A DNA stretch of 64,000 nucleotides from RHLJ01 sp040222455 (lineage in GTDB: Bacteria > Bacteroidota > Rhodothermia > Balneolales > Balneolaceae). Shown piece after piece: positions 1-8,795 of this stretch (within the stretch, counting starts at the first letter, position 1; every line of letters begins with the position of its first letter). The translations under genes were made by a program, and so were the position numbers. The notes below the pieces were generated by a model that had not been told where the DNA came from, made no database searches, and worked only from the letters and a program-made list of their open reading frames with translations. Location: positions 15,660 through 79,659 of the forward strand of contig JAVKDD010000023.1 in NCBI GenBank assembly GCA_040222455.1, written 5' to 3'.

Positions 1-882
1 CTTATCTGCAAAACGATTTATCTTATCTTCTATACTAGGGCAATACCTTGGTCCTATAGATTTAATTCTTCCATTAAACATCGGGCTTCTATCAAAGCCT
101 GTTTTTAAAACCTCGTGAACTTTCTCGTTAGTATATCCAATCCAACAAGTAAGTTGTTTATCTTGTTTTGGGAGCTCATTTGCGTTTGTTAAAAAAGAAA
201 ATGGGGTTGGTTCTTCGTCTCCATATTGAATTTCGAGTTTTGAATAATCTATCGATCTACCGTCAACTCTGGGTGGGGTTCCCGTTTTAAGCCTTCCAAT
301 TTCAAAACCTAATTTTTCAAGTGCCGCAGAAATTCCTATTGAAGCGCGCTCTCCCGAACGTCCGCCACCATACTGACTTTCACCAATATGAATTAATCCA
401 TTTAAGAATGTACCACTTGTAAGAACAACGGCTTTAGAGTAAAATTTTTGTCCGGTTTGAGTGATTACTCCTTTAATCTCATTATTCTCTGAAATAAGAT
501 CAACTACATTGTCCTGTCTAAACGTGAGATTTTCTTTTAACTCTAAATGCTCCCTCATTCTTTGGGCATAAAGCATTCGATCACTTTGACACCTAGGGCT
601 CCACATTGCGGGTCCCTTACTTCGGTTGAGCATCCTGAATTGGACGCCAGACTCGTCGCTAACAATACCAGAAAGTCCGCCGAGCGCGTCAATTTCTCGA
701 ACAAGCTGTCCCTTAGCCACGCCTCCCATAGCGGGGTTGCAAGACATTTTGGCAATTGCTTCAAGATTCATTGTAATGAGAAGTGTTTTTGCCCCTAATT
801 GTGCAGAGGCCCCGGCAGCTTCACTTCCTGCGTGACCAGCTCCTACCACAATTACGTCGTATGTTGGATAAATTGAAGTCAT
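1..882 (-). CDS. mnmG: tRNA uridine-5-carboxymethylaminomethyl modification enzyme MnmG, N-terminal part
   Basis: The gene begins at an ATG at 882 and runs off the left edge; 294 codons are visible of the roughly 620 usual for MnmG. The translation starts with a Rossmann FAD-binding motif (GAGHAGSEA, residues 14-22), followed by the family signatures CNPAMGGVAKGQLVREIDA and NRSKGPAMWSPR and a GGGRSGERAS segment. MnmG works with MnmE to place the carboxymethylaminomethyl group on U34 of certain tRNAs, using FAD, in the cytosol. No frame interruption is seen. The gene directly downstream is outside the window. Confidence 0.95.
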   Translation of the reverse strand, partial: MTSIYPTYDVIVVGAGHAGSEAAGASAQLGAKTLLITMNLEAIAKMSCNPAMGGVAKGQLVREIDALGGLSGIVSDESGVQFRMLNRSKGPAMWSPRCQSDRMLYAQRMREHLELKENLTFRQDNVVDLISENNEIKGVITQTGQKFYSKAVVLTSGTFLNGLIHIGESQYGGGRSGERASIGISAALEKLGFEIGRLKTGTPPRVDGRSIDYSKLEIQYGDEEPTPFSFLTNANELPKQDKQLTCWIGYTNEKVHEVLKTGFDRSPMFNGRIKSIGPRYCPSIEDKINRFADK

Positions 883-944
883 TAATCTCTGTTTTTTATG
901 GGTTTAGAGATTTTATATATATAAATCTTGTATAAAGATATAAA

Positions 945-981
945 AGAAAAAAGCCCTGAACTACTTTGTAATTCAGGGCTT
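945..981 (-). terminator. Rho-independent terminator of tRNA-Asp
   Basis: On the minus strand a 9-bp stem (AGCCCTGAA pairing with TTCAGGGCT) with an 11-nt loop is followed by a T-rich tract. It lies 4 nt past the 3' end of tRNA-Asp. Confidence 0.85.
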
Positions 982-984
982 CTG

Positions 985-1058
985 CGATCCGGAAGGGACT
1001 CGAACCCTCGACCTCCTGCGTGACAGGCAGGCGTTCTAACCAACTGAACTACCGGACC
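985..1058 (-). tRNA. tRNA-Asp (GUC)
   Basis: The minus strand folds as a cloverleaf: acceptor 5' GGTCCGG pairs with CCGGATC (one G-U), discriminator G, anticodon stem CCTGC/GCAGG around CTGTCAC with anticodon GTC, and a T-arm with GGTTCGAGTCC. The 3' CCA is not encoded. A promoter and terminator bracket it, so it is a single-gene unit. Confidence 0.96.
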
Positions 1059-1071
1059 TTTTTGAGAGCCT

Positions 1072-1103
1072 CAAATATAAACAGGTATTCAAAAGGAAGT
1101 CAA
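1072..1103 (-). promoter_or_regulatory. Bacteroidota-type promoter of tRNA-Asp
   Basis: On the minus strand TATATTTG (1072-1079) fits the TAnnTTTG -7 box of Bacteroidota sigma factors. A TTG (1101-1103) lies 21 nt upstream as the -33 element. The -7 box is about 14 nt upstream of the tRNA 5' end, the expected distance for a stable-RNA promoter. Confidence 0.7.
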
Positions 1104-1126
1104 CACTAATTAAAAATAAGTTTTAA

Positions 1127-1669
1127 TTAGAGCGCTTTTCTAATCGCGTCTTTAAGTTCCGTGCTTTCTGGCTTAACAGCGCTTCTGAACCTTCTTATCA
1201 AATTGCCATCACGATCTACAAGAAACTTCTCGAAGTTCCATTTGATTTCTCCCTCAAAGTCTTGGTTTGGCTGAGAAGTTAAATAGGTAAATAATGGATC
1301 CTGATCTTCGCCAGCAACAGAAACTTTAGAGCTCATTGGAAAGGTAACTCCGTATTCTAGCGTACAAAATTGCTTGATTTCTTCATCGGTTCCGGGCTCT
1401 TGCCCTTTAAAGTTATTAGCCGGGAAACCAATGATTTCTAGCCCATCCTTATTAAACTCTTCATAAATGGCCTGAAGCCCTTCGTATTGTGGTGTGTAAC
1501 CACATTTAGAGGCAACATTAACAATTAAAAGTGTCTTTCCTTTATAAGTTTCCAGCTCTAAGGTGTTTCCATCTATATCAGTAACAGGATAATCGTATAA
1601 AGAATCTTCTTGCATAGGATTTATAAACGTAATCAATGCGGTTAAAATGGTAGTTAGTATTATCTTCAT
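1127..1669 (-). CDS. Glutathione peroxidase family protein (Cys type)
   Basis: A thiol peroxidase of the GPx family (about 180 residues) that reduces peroxides. The peroxidatic residue is Cys56 in ASKCGYTPQY, not selenocysteine. A second Cys (about 102, in EEIKQFC) sits where thioredoxin-dependent GPx enzymes keep the resolving Cys. WNFEKFLV supplies the Trp and Asn of the catalytic tetrad. The usual Gln of GFPCNQF is replaced: the sequence reads GFPANNF, so the tetrad Gln is Asn. I chose the ATG at 1669 over an upstream TTG at 1720, because it leaves a short hydrophobic N-terminus (MKIILTTILTALITF) consistent with export or membrane anchoring. Family assignment is firm; the actual reductant is inferred. 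Confidence 0.88.
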   Translation of the reverse strand: MKIILTTILTALITFINPMQEDSLYDYPVTDIDGNTLELETYKGKTLLIVNVASKCGYTPQYEGLQAIYEEFNKDGLEIIGFPANNFKGQEPGTDEEIKQFCTLEYGVTFPMSSKVSVAGEDQDPLFTYLTSQPNQDFEGEIKWNFEKFLVDRDGNLIRRFRSAVKPESTELKDAIRKAL

Positions 1670-1729
1670 AACATAAAGTTTAAAATTTGCGTTATCACAA
1701 GAACTACAACATACTACCAATTCATTCCT

Positions 1730-2455
1730 ATGAAAAGAAATTTATTGTTAACGATTGTTTCATTCATTTTCATCTTAAGTCCTTCCTTTGTATTAGCACA
1801 AATGTTTTCCGTTGGTGAGACCACTCAACAAAGAGTCATATCAAATTCTTTTATTCGGTTCGGATATGGTCCGGCAACATTTGAATATACCGGAAATGAT
1901 CTTAACCCATCTGGCACTGAGATTTTAGCATTTGATAATAATGCCTTTTTTGTGAGTTTGGAAACCCCGGGAGTAAACCTTTCTCTAATTCTAGGAAATG
2001 AACTTTCTGGCTTCGATGAAAAAAACTACTTCGATTTAAGTTTTACTTTATCAAACAAGTTTGCGTTAGTACGGGAACGCTCTGTAATAATGGGGTTGCC
2101 TATTCAATTACATAGTTCCATCACTAACATAAATAACGATCAAACCGAAGAAAATTTTAATCAAGTGAACTTCGGTGTTGGTGGCGGTGGCTTTATTGAT
2201 CTAAAGCTAGGCAATAGAATAAGTTTTACAAACGAACTTGTTCCTGGTTACGGGTTTAGCAATTCAAGTGGGGGGTTTTTTGGTGGCTCGTTCTTTTATG
2301 TTGTAGGAAAGTCCAGAATAAACTTTAATAATATAATTTTGGGGCGCTCCTTTAGCCTTGGCTATGATTTTAATTATCGTTCTTTTGATATTGACGATGA
2401 GTTGTACGATTTTGATCTCAAATCACATCTACTAACTATAGGTATTTCACTTTGA
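1730..2455 (+). CDS. Exported beta-rich protein, probable outer-membrane protein
   Basis: A 241-residue protein with a clear signal peptide (MKRNLLLTIVSFIFILSPSF, cleavage probably after VLA). The rest alternates short polar and aromatic strands rich in Gly, Asn, Phe and Tyr and ends in GISL, as in small outer-membrane beta-barrels. I do not recognise a named family. It diverges from the glutathione peroxidase gene and its stop overlaps the TTG start of the next gene, so it heads a three-gene plus-strand unit ending with the MBL hydrolase. Confidence 0.6.
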   Translation: MKRNLLLTIVSFIFILSPSFVLAQMFSVGETTQQRVISNSFIRFGYGPATFEYTGNDLNPSGTEILAFDNNAFFVSLETPGVNLSLILGNELSGFDEKNYFDLSFTLSNKFALVRERSVIMGLPIQLHSSITNINNDQTEENFNQVNFGVGGGGFIDLKLGNRISFTNELVPGYGFSNSSGGFFGGSFFYVVGKSRINFNNIILGRSFSLGYDFNYRSFDIDDELYDFDLKSHLLTIGISL

Positions 2456-2751
2456 AACCAGATAAGCTTTTACTTGAGCTCGAACAGTTACTTGAACAAT
2501 GCGGTTATCGTTTAAGAAAAGAACGTGGCGCTTTTAGAGGGGCCGACTGCGTTATTGAAGGAGATAAATTGGTATTGATTAACAAAAATAAGCCATCAGA
2601 ATCTCAACTCAGTACAATAGCTCGCGTACTTGGGCAAATTGATATGGATGGAACTTATATAAAACCTCTAGTAAGAAAGGAACTTCAAAAATTGTGGGAT
2701 AGATTAGAAGTAATTCCCGTAGAAGACCCTTCAGATTGGGAATTGAGTTAG
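2452..2751 (+). CDS. Conserved-looking small cytosolic protein, unknown function
   Basis: A 99-residue protein starting at a TTG that overlaps the preceding stop (TTGA), a typical translational-coupling layout; the next gene starts 3 nt after its stop. It is mostly helical with one charged beta segment (GADCVIEGDKLVLINKN) and an acidic C-terminus. It has no signal peptide or membrane segment. No family is recognised. It is likely real because of the tight spacing on both sides. Confidence 0.6.
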   Translation: MKPDKLLLELEQLLEQCGYRLRKERGAFRGADCVIEGDKLVLINKNKPSESQLSTIARVLGQIDMDGTYIKPLVRKELQKLWDRLEVIPVEDPSDWELS

Positions 2752-2754
2752 AAG

Positions 2755-3516
2755 ATGAAATTCACTTTTCTTGGTACTGGTACATCTATGGGCGTTCCCG
2801 TTGCAGGAGGATTTAAGAGAGAAGAACTCGCACACGATCCCAGAAATGAACGTTTGCGTTGCGCTGCCTGGGTAGAAACAGAAAAAACATCCATCGTGAT
2901 TGATGTTGGTCCGGAATTTAGATTACAGAGTATCCGATCAAATATAAAACAAATCGATTCAGTTCTTATTACTCACGAACACATGGATCACATCGGTGGG
3001 ATTGATGATTTAAGAATGTATAATTACATAAATAAATCAGACATCCCGGTCTACACCACTAAATCTGCTATTAAATCTATTAAAAAGCGTTTTGATTATC
3101 TCTTTGGAGAAAATAAATATCCAGGGTCTACTTCTCTGGATTTAAAAGAAATCTCAGCCAAACAAATTATTGGAGACCTAGAAGTAACTCCGCTTCCAGC
3201 TTTTCATGGAAATTTAGAAATTCTAGGCTTTCGTATTAATAATCTATCTTATTTGACTGATGTAAAAGAAATCCCGACTAGCACAAAAGAATTGATTAAG
3301 GGAAGTGAAGTTTTAGTGTTAAGTGCTCTTCGTTGGGAACCCGAACATCCAACTCATTTAACAATTCCACAGGCTATTGAAATAATAAATGAACTCGGCA
3401 TCCCAAAAGCTTATTTAATCCACATGAATAGTTTTGTAGACCATTCTGAGACTAACTCACGACTTCCATCACATATTAGGCTTGCTTACGACTTGCAACA
3501 AATACGTCTCGACTAA
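2755..3516 (+). CDS. MBL-fold metallo-hydrolase, PhnP-like phosphodiesterase
   Basis: A 253-residue metallo-beta-lactamase fold enzyme. GTGTSMGVP (residues 7-15) is the N-terminal strand-loop typical of PhnP/RNase Z-like members, and HEHMDH (74-79) is the HxHxDH metal site. Downstream ligands are seen as AFHGN and HPTHLT. PhnP-like proteins hydrolyse cyclic phosphodiesters, but no phosphonate genes are nearby, so the substrate is unknown. Its stop overlaps the convergent guanylyltransferase gene by 4 nt, which leaves no room for a terminator. Confidence 0.8.
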   Translation: MKFTFLGTGTSMGVPVAGGFKREELAHDPRNERLRCAAWVETEKTSIVIDVGPEFRLQSIRSNIKQIDSVLITHEHMDHIGGIDDLRMYNYINKSDIPVYTTKSAIKSIKKRFDYLFGENKYPGSTSLDLKEISAKQIIGDLEVTPLPAFHGNLEILGFRINNLSYLTDVKEIPTSTKELIKGSEVLVLSALRWEPEHPTHLTIPQAIEIINELGIPKAYLIHMNSFVDHSETNSRLPSHIRLAYDLQQIRLD

Positions 3517-4598
3517 AGAAATTTATTTAGGTCTTTGGATGACTTTAGCTGTTCAACAATCTCTTTAACTCCTTGTGCCTTTTCCAAATTACAGACTAAA
3601 ATTGCTGTTTCGGTTTCCACAACAGCAACGTTCTTAACACCTACCAGCGATATCATCTTTTCTCCTGAAGACAGAACTAAATTGTTTTCAGCTTCGGCAA
3701 ATGTAGCATTTAATGTTTGAACTGAGTTTCCCTGACTGTTAGTTTCTGCAAGATCGTACACGGCAGTCCAGCTTCCGACATCATTCCAACCAAAATCACC
3801 CGGAACTACATAAACAGATTCTGCTTTTTCCATAATTCCGTAATCAATAGATATTGATTCGCAGGCATAATAAAAATCTTTAATTGCTGCTTCATGCGTT
3901 GATTCATACAATTCTGGCGAAGCTGCTTTAAGCTCGTCAAACATATCTGGAAGTTGCTTCTCAATTTCTTTAAGAACGGTTTTTGCTGTCCAAATAAACA
4001 TCCCGCTGTTCCAAAAATAATTGCCTGAGTCAAGAAATTTTTGTGCCGTTAGCGCATCTGGTTTTTCAGTAAATGCCTGTACCCGATAAACCTCATTACC
4101 ATCCAGAACTTCTGATGAAGAATTTTCTGAATTGATATAACCAAACCCTGTTTCCGGTTTGTTTGGGTTAATTCCAATTGTTACTAAGTGCTCACCCGAC
4201 GTAGCTTTTGCCACGGCAGACTTTAGTATCTTGTTGAATTCTTCTGGGTCGGTAATATGATGGTCTGCAGGAAGAACCACCATAACAGCATTTGGGTCTT
4301 TTTTGTGAAGAAGCTCCGCTGCGATGGCAACACATGGGGCGGTATTTTTTGCAACAGGTTCACCTACAATATTTTCTACAGGAACTTTAGGAAGCTGTTC
4401 TTTTACAATAGAAACATAGCTTTCGTTTGTAACAACCATAATCCTTTCTTGTGGAATGATCTCCTGAATTCTTTCTGCTGTATTCTGGATCATTGTTCCC
4501 TTTCCAAAAAGATTCAAAAATTGCTTTGGAAGAGCCTTTGTGCTTTTTGGCCAAAATCTTGTGCCAGAACCTCCGGCCATTATAACTGCGTAAACCAT
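3513..4598 (-). CDS. manC: Mannose-1-phosphate guanylyltransferase
   Basis: Makes GDP-mannose from mannose-1-phosphate and GTP, a precursor of exopolysaccharide and of GDP-fucose. The N-terminus carries the nucleotidyltransferase signature GGSGTRFWPKS (residues 9-19), then ALPKQF. FVEKP-equivalent AFTEKPD and FWNSGMFIW are the sugar-binding motifs. The length (361) matches the short single-domain type, with no fused isomerase (cupin) domain. It is monocistronic by spacing and convergent with the MBL gene. Confidence 0.9.
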   Translation of the reverse strand: MVYAVIMAGGSGTRFWPKSTKALPKQFLNLFGKGTMIQNTAERIQEIIPQERIMVVTNESYVSIVKEQLPKVPVENIVGEPVAKNTAPCVAIAAELLHKKDPNAVMVVLPADHHITDPEEFNKILKSAVAKATSGEHLVTIGINPNKPETGFGYINSENSSSEVLDGNEVYRVQAFTEKPDALTAQKFLDSGNYFWNSGMFIWTAKTVLKEIEKQLPDMFDELKAASPELYESTHEAAIKDFYYACESISIDYGIMEKAESVYVVPGDFGWNDVGSWTAVYDLAETNSQGNSVQTLNATFAEAENNLVLSSGEKMISLVGVKNVAVVETETAILVCNLEKAQGVKEIVEQLKSSKDLNKFL

Positions 4599-4646
4599 TT
4601 ATCTAATACTCATCTTTGTTTAAATCTAAAAAGATAAAGTAAGGAA

Positions 4647-5735
4647 CTATGATAATTTATGTTCCGGCAAATTTACCCTTGTGAGAGATATGCTAAAGGT
4701 AGACCCTTCATTTGTTTTACTTTTTATTTTGAGTTCTTCGCCATGTGCTTCAATGATATGCTTCACAATGGCAAGACCAAGCCCGGTTCCGCCCCTCTCT
4801 CTAGATCTTGATTTATCTACTCTGAAAAACCGTTCTGTAACTCTGGGAATATCTGCCTCATCAATTCCCATTCCGGTGTCCTTTATATAAAGGTGGAGCT
4901 TGTGTGCTTGTTTAGCCGAATCCTTAATCCCAACCTCAACACTTCCGCCCTTAATATTATATTTAACCCCATTTTCGATCAGGTTTATGAGCACCTGTTT
5001 GATTTGATTTTTGTCTGCGCGAATTTGAATTTTTCTATCAAAGGGGACAAGCTTTAATTCCACTTGTTCTTTTTCCGCTTTATAATTCAAGCTTTCAACT
5101 GCCTCTTGTACGATGTCAAACAAATAAACTTCTTCGATTTCTGACTTAAGCTCTCCCGTTTCAAGTTTAGATATTTCCATCAAATCCTTGGTCAAATAAA
5201 TAAGACGATTCACGTTGCGCATAGCTTTTTGCAAAAACGCTCTGTTTACCTCTTCATCTTCAAGTGCACCATTTAATAAGGTTTCAATAAAACCTTGGAT
5301 AGCAAAAATTGGGGTTTTTAGCTCATGGGATATATCACCAATAAATTCTTTCCGGTAATTTTCTATTCGGTTTAATCGCTGGATTTCTCGCTCTACGGTT
5401 CTGCTTGATTTTATTAGATGTTTGATAATATAATCGAGTTCATCTTGGTAAGAAGTTCTTACGTCATCAATTTCTTCAAATCTTTTTTTAGAAATGTTCT
5501 TTGATACCTGCTCTAGAACTTGAATACGTCGAAATTGAAGCGCAAAGCTAACCACATAAGAGGTGATAAATGTGCCAAGTAGGATTATAAACGCAACTAT
5601 TCCCGAGGCTCTGCTTTCCATGCCATAAAATTGCCACATCACTAAAAACGAGAATAGAGCGGAGATTAATGATGTATAAAGGGCAATTCTTATTCCGAGC
5701 TTATAAACCTTCGAATTTCTGCGAGACTTACTCAT
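4647..5735 (-). CDS. PhoR-like sensor histidine kinase
   Basis: A 362-residue membrane kinase. Two hydrophobic segments (about 14-32 and 40-62) flank a very short loop, so there is no large periplasmic sensor. A HisKA domain follows with the phosphoacceptor in FIGDISHELKTP, then the ATPase domain: N-box NLIENGVKYN, G1 DTGMGI, F-box RFFRVDKSRS and G2 GGTGLGLAIV. Its start overlaps the stop of the response-regulator gene by 4 nt, so the two are cotranscribed. The PhoR type is inferred from architecture and partner; no pst genes are nearby. Confidence 0.88.
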   Translation of the reverse strand: MSKSRRNSKVYKLGIRIALYTSLISALFSFLVMWQFYGMESRASGIVAFIILLGTFITSYVVSFALQFRRIQVLEQVSKNISKKRFEEIDDVRTSYQDELDYIIKHLIKSSRTVEREIQRLNRIENYRKEFIGDISHELKTPIFAIQGFIETLLNGALEDEEVNRAFLQKAMRNVNRLIYLTKDLMEISKLETGELKSEIEEVYLFDIVQEAVESLNYKAEKEQVELKLVPFDRKIQIRADKNQIKQVLINLIENGVKYNIKGGSVEVGIKDSAKQAHKLHLYIKDTGMGIDEADIPRVTERFFRVDKSRSRERGGTGLGLAIVKHIIEAHGEELKIKSKTNEGSTFSISLTRVNLPEHKLS

Positions 5736-6409
5736 TCCTTAAATCTATATCCAACACCTTTTACAGTTTCAATATAGTGATCTCCTAGCTTCTCTCTAAT
5801 CTTACGAACATGAACATCAACCGTTCGATCAACGACGTAGATATTATCTCCCCAAACCTTATTCAGTAGAGTCTGCCGATCCAACACTTTACCTCTTCGG
5901 CTTGCCAGGAAAAAAAGTAATTCAAACTCTTTTCTTGGAAGCTGGAATTCCTCTTCGTCTCTTTTTACAATATATCGATCCTTATCTATCTCTAAATCAT
6001 GAACATCCAGTTTATTAACCGATTCTTGAGTATCATCAAAACGGCGCATTACCGCTTTAATTCGAGAGATTAACTTGGTGGTACTAATTGGCTTAGTAAT
6101 GTAATCATCTCCCCCCTTATTAAGTCCTTCAACTTCTGTTTTTTCATCACTTCTTGCCGTTAGAAAAATAATGGGAATATTTTTCAGATCATCATCTTTA
6201 CGCATGATTTCAACAGCTTCTAGTCCATCCATTTTAGGCATCATAATGTCAAGTAGAACTAAATCCGGTTTCCCTTCTTTAGCAACAGCAATGCCTTCCT
6301 CTCCATTTTCGGCTTTCAATACATTAAAGCCTTCTTTCTTAAGATTATATTCAATTAAGTCCAGTAAGTCTTTTTCATCATCTACAACGAGAATGGTTTT
6401 TTTAGCCAC
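5732..6409 (-). CDS. OmpR/PhoB-family response regulator
   Basis: A 225-residue regulator. The receiver domain (1-120) shows acidic residues in VVDDEKD, phosphoacceptor Asp in LVLLDIMMPKMDG, Thr in FLTARS and Lys in YITKPIS. The C-terminal winged helix (130-225) has the OmpR-type ending TVDVHVRKIREKLG and VKGVGYRF. It is the first gene of a two-gene operon with the kinase. It probably controls transcription in response to an envelope or phosphate signal; the regulon cannot be read from here. Confidence 0.9.
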   Translation of the reverse strand: MAKKTILVVDDEKDLLDLIEYNLKKEGFNVLKAENGEEGIAVAKEGKPDLVLLDIMMPKMDGLEAVEIMRKDDDLKNIPIIFLTARSDEKTEVEGLNKGGDDYITKPISTTKLISRIKAVMRRFDDTQESVNKLDVHDLEIDKDRYIVKRDEEEFQLPRKEFELLFFLASRRGKVLDRQTLLNKVWGDNIYVVDRTVDVHVRKIREKLGDHYIETVKGVGYRFKE

Positions 6410-6550
6410 GAATACATGATTTAATTATGGGTCGCAATTCTACCATGTTACTAATGTAATTTGCCAATTTAAAATGAAGAAATTGTTACGTAGAATATAG
6501 ATTTTTTGATGGTAGACATCAGGTTTGGACTATTATCCCACCAAAAATCT

Positions 6551-7147
6551 CTATCTGTTCAGAAGTGTAAGGGCTTTACGAATTACTGATGAGGTATCTT
6601 GGTTATTAGAATCTTTCAGCGCTTTCATAACCGCTTGTTCGGCATCTCTTGTTTTAAAGCCCAACGATTCAAGCGCCTGAATGGCTTCATTCATTGTGCC
6701 TCCTTTTGTTGCCGATCCTGTATTTACCACAGAAGTTGAGGCGTATTCTGAAAGCTTTTCTTTAAGTTCTAAAATAATTCGTTCTGCGGTTTTCTTTCCA
6801 ATTCCCGAAACCCGTGATAATGCTGCTACGTCACTTTGAGTAATGGCTGAAATCAGGTTAGCCGCTGGGAGGCCACTCAATATCGTCAGACCTAATTTTG
6901 GACCAACACCTTTTACCGTTATAAGTTTTTCGAAAAGAGCTTTTTCATCTCTCGTAAAAAATCCAAAAAGCCTTTGGTCACTATCTGTAATGTGGTGATA
7001 AATTAGAAGTTTTATTTCAGAACCCGCTGCGCTAAGCTGATCTACCGTTTGGGATGAAACTTCGACTTTATAACCCACTCCTTGCACATCTAACAATACA
7101 GAGTCTGTGTTTTTTTCCTCGATAAATCCTTTTAAAAAAGCAATCAT
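6551..7147 (-). CDS. ruvA: Holliday junction branch-migration protein RuvA
   Basis: A 198-residue protein with the three RuvA parts. The N-terminal OB fold carries LLDVQGVGYKVEV. The helix-hairpin-helix DNA-binding pair is at FEKLITVKGVGPKLGLTILS and LSRVSGIGKKTAERIILEL. The C-terminal RuvB-contacting three-helix domain contains ALESLGFK. It tetramerises on Holliday junctions. Its start overlaps the ruvC stop by 4 nt, so both resolution genes are coupled; ruvB is not in this window. Confidence 0.95.
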   Translation of the reverse strand: MIAFLKGFIEEKNTDSVLLDVQGVGYKVEVSSQTVDQLSAAGSEIKLLIYHHITDSDQRLFGFFTRDEKALFEKLITVKGVGPKLGLTILSGLPAANLISAITQSDVAALSRVSGIGKKTAERIILELKEKLSEYASTSVVNTGSATKGGTMNEAIQALESLGFKTRDAEQAVMKALKDSNNQDTSSVIRKALTLLNR

Positions 7148-7716
7148 AATCCTTTTACCCGTTCTGGATTTTCAGCTACAAAACTTGCCCAATCTGATTT
7201 TTTATTATTTTGATGTGTCTTCTTTTTCGAAGTTGGAATTCCCCGCCCCTTCATCATATGACACCACGCAACGGCAAGTGCATCGGTGGCATCTTTTGAA
7301 AGTTTTTCATCTGGCAAAGAAACCATCTTTTTAAGCATAAAAGCTACCTGATCTTTGCTAGCGTTTCCATTTCCGGTAATTGATTTCTTCACCACTTTTG
7401 GAAAATACTCAGCAACTTCTAATCCACAATTTTTGATGGCCAAAATAGCAGCAGCTTGTGCCCGACCGAGTTTTAACATCGCCTGAGGATCAACGCCATA
7501 TATAGGGGTTTCTACTGCGCAGGCGGTAGGTTTTACGGATTTAATAATTCCTGAAAGTTTATCAAAAATAAATTTAAGTCGATCGGAATGTTCTTCGATA
7601 TGTGCCATTTTTAGGACATCACATCTAAGGGCTATAAGTTTGCCATTCTCCTCGGTAAGTACCGCGTAACCCGTAACTCGAGATCCAGGATCTATACCGA
7701 GGATTATATCTGGCAT
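7144..7716 (-). CDS. ruvC: Crossover junction endodeoxyribonuclease RuvC
   Basis: The Holliday-junction resolvase, 190 residues. Catalytic acidic residues are visible: Asp7 in ILGIDPGSRVTG, Glu in AVETPIYG, and Asp residues in KDATDALAVAWCH. The C-terminus extends some 20 residues past the RuvC core (lysine-rich KKKTHQNNKKSDW), a modest addition. It lies 6 nt after fabI and overlaps ruvA, so a fabI-ruvC-ruvA operon is likely. Confidence 0.94.
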   Translation of the reverse strand: MPDIILGIDPGSRVTGYAVLTEENGKLIALRCDVLKMAHIEEHSDRLKFIFDKLSGIIKSVKPTACAVETPIYGVDPQAMLKLGRAQAAAILAIKNCGLEVAEYFPKVVKKSITGNGNASKDQVAFMLKKMVSLPDEKLSKDATDALAVAWCHMMKGRGIPTSKKKTHQNNKKSDWASFVAENPERVKGL

Positions 7717-7722
7717 ATTGAT

Positions 7723-8553
7723 TTAGTCTTCTTTTGTATAAAGTTTTGCAAGGTCTTCCATCATCTCTTCAGAAATACCATTGGTTACAAAACCACCGTC
7801 ATGGTATAAATTCTGCATAGTTACTTTACGTGTTAAGTCTGAAAACATAGCTACGCAATAATCAGCACATTCATCAGCGGTTGGATTTCCAAGTGGTGCT
7901 AGTTTTTCAGCGAAAGTGTACATTCCATCAAAGCCTTTTATTCCAGAACCAGCAGAGGTTTTGGTCGGTGCCTGTGAAATCGTATTCACCCTAATGCCAC
8001 GAGTTGCTAATCTGCTTCCATAATTACGAGCAATACTTTCAAGTAATGCTTTGGCGTCATTCATATCTGAATACTTGCTAAAAATTCGTTGTGCCCCGAT
8101 ATAAGAAAGTGCGATTATACTACCTCCATCATTTATAATTCCAGCTTTATCAGCATAATTAAGAACTCTATGTAATGAAATCGCTGAAATATCCAATGAT
8201 TGCTGAAACCAGTTATAATTTAAATCGGTGTATTCTTTTTTCTTTCTGATATTTGGGGACATCCCAATTGCATGAAGGATGAAATCAACGCCTCCCAGTT
8301 CTTCCTTCACTTTTTCCATCATCTCTTTAACATCATCATCGTTAGATACATCACAGGGAATGATAGGCGCTCCTGTTTCTTCAGAAAGTGCATTTAATTC
8401 ACCAAGCCGAAGGGCAATAGGTGCGTTTGAAAGCACAAAATCTGCTCCCTCTCTTTTACAAGCCAATGCAATTCTCCAGGCAATACTACGCTCATCCAGT
8501 GCGCCAAAAATAATTCCCTTTTTTCCTTTTAGTAATCCGTGTCCGTCACTCAT
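7723..8553 (-). CDS. fabI: Enoyl-[acyl-carrier-protein] reductase (NADH)
   Basis: The last step of each fatty-acid elongation cycle. This 276-residue SDR has the FabI-type nucleotide site (GALDERSIAWRIA, in place of the usual GVANNRSIAWGIA) and HAIGMSP. The active-site Tyr/Lys pair spaced by six residues is in SKYSDMNDAKA, with a further Tyr in LSYIGAQR. It ends with a short acidic tail. It is the first gene of the fabI-ruvC-ruvA unit. FabI is the target of triclosan-type inhibitors in the family; resistance cannot be judged here. Confidence 0.93.
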   Translation of the reverse strand: MSDGHGLLKGKKGIIFGALDERSIAWRIALACKREGADFVLSNAPIALRLGELNALSEETGAPIIPCDVSNDDDVKEMMEKVKEELGGVDFILHAIGMSPNIRKKKEYTDLNYNWFQQSLDISAISLHRVLNYADKAGIINDGGSIIALSYIGAQRIFSKYSDMNDAKALLESIARNYGSRLATRGIRVNTISQAPTKTSAGSGIKGFDGMYTFAEKLAPLGNPTADECADYCVAMFSDLTRKVTMQNLYHDGGFVTNGISEEMMEDLAKLYTKED

Positions 8554-8602
8554 TCTTTTTTTTATTAATTGATAATTCTAAGGCTGTTATAAGCTCAAAA
8601 TT

Positions 8603-8702
8603 GTCATCCTGTATTTATTTCAGGGCCTGTGTTGATTGAAAACAATAATTACTTGATTAAGAAACCAACGCTCTACAGATTCTGAATCAAGTTCAGAATG
8701 AC
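8603..8702. repeat. Extragenic palindromic repeat pair (GTCATTCTGAAC family)
   Basis: The gap between fabI and the next gene holds two members of a dispersed imperfect palindrome. The clearest (8676-8702) reads on the minus strand GTCATTCTGAACTTGATTC followed by AGAATCTG; nearly the same unit recurs at 16705-16731. The other (8603-8629) is more degenerate. It looks like a REP-type element rather than a terminator because there is no T tract. Confidence 0.6.
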
Positions 8703-8795
8703 TACTAGCTAAAATTTAATATGGGGCTAAAATCACTAAAAATGGCATAAAATGATAGCATGAAAGTAGGGGCTAATAGTACAACTAGTAAGCGC

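Noticed and set aside
547..835. Plus-strand frames inside mnmG
   Set aside because: Antisense shadows of a well-conserved gene with no domain or start signal.
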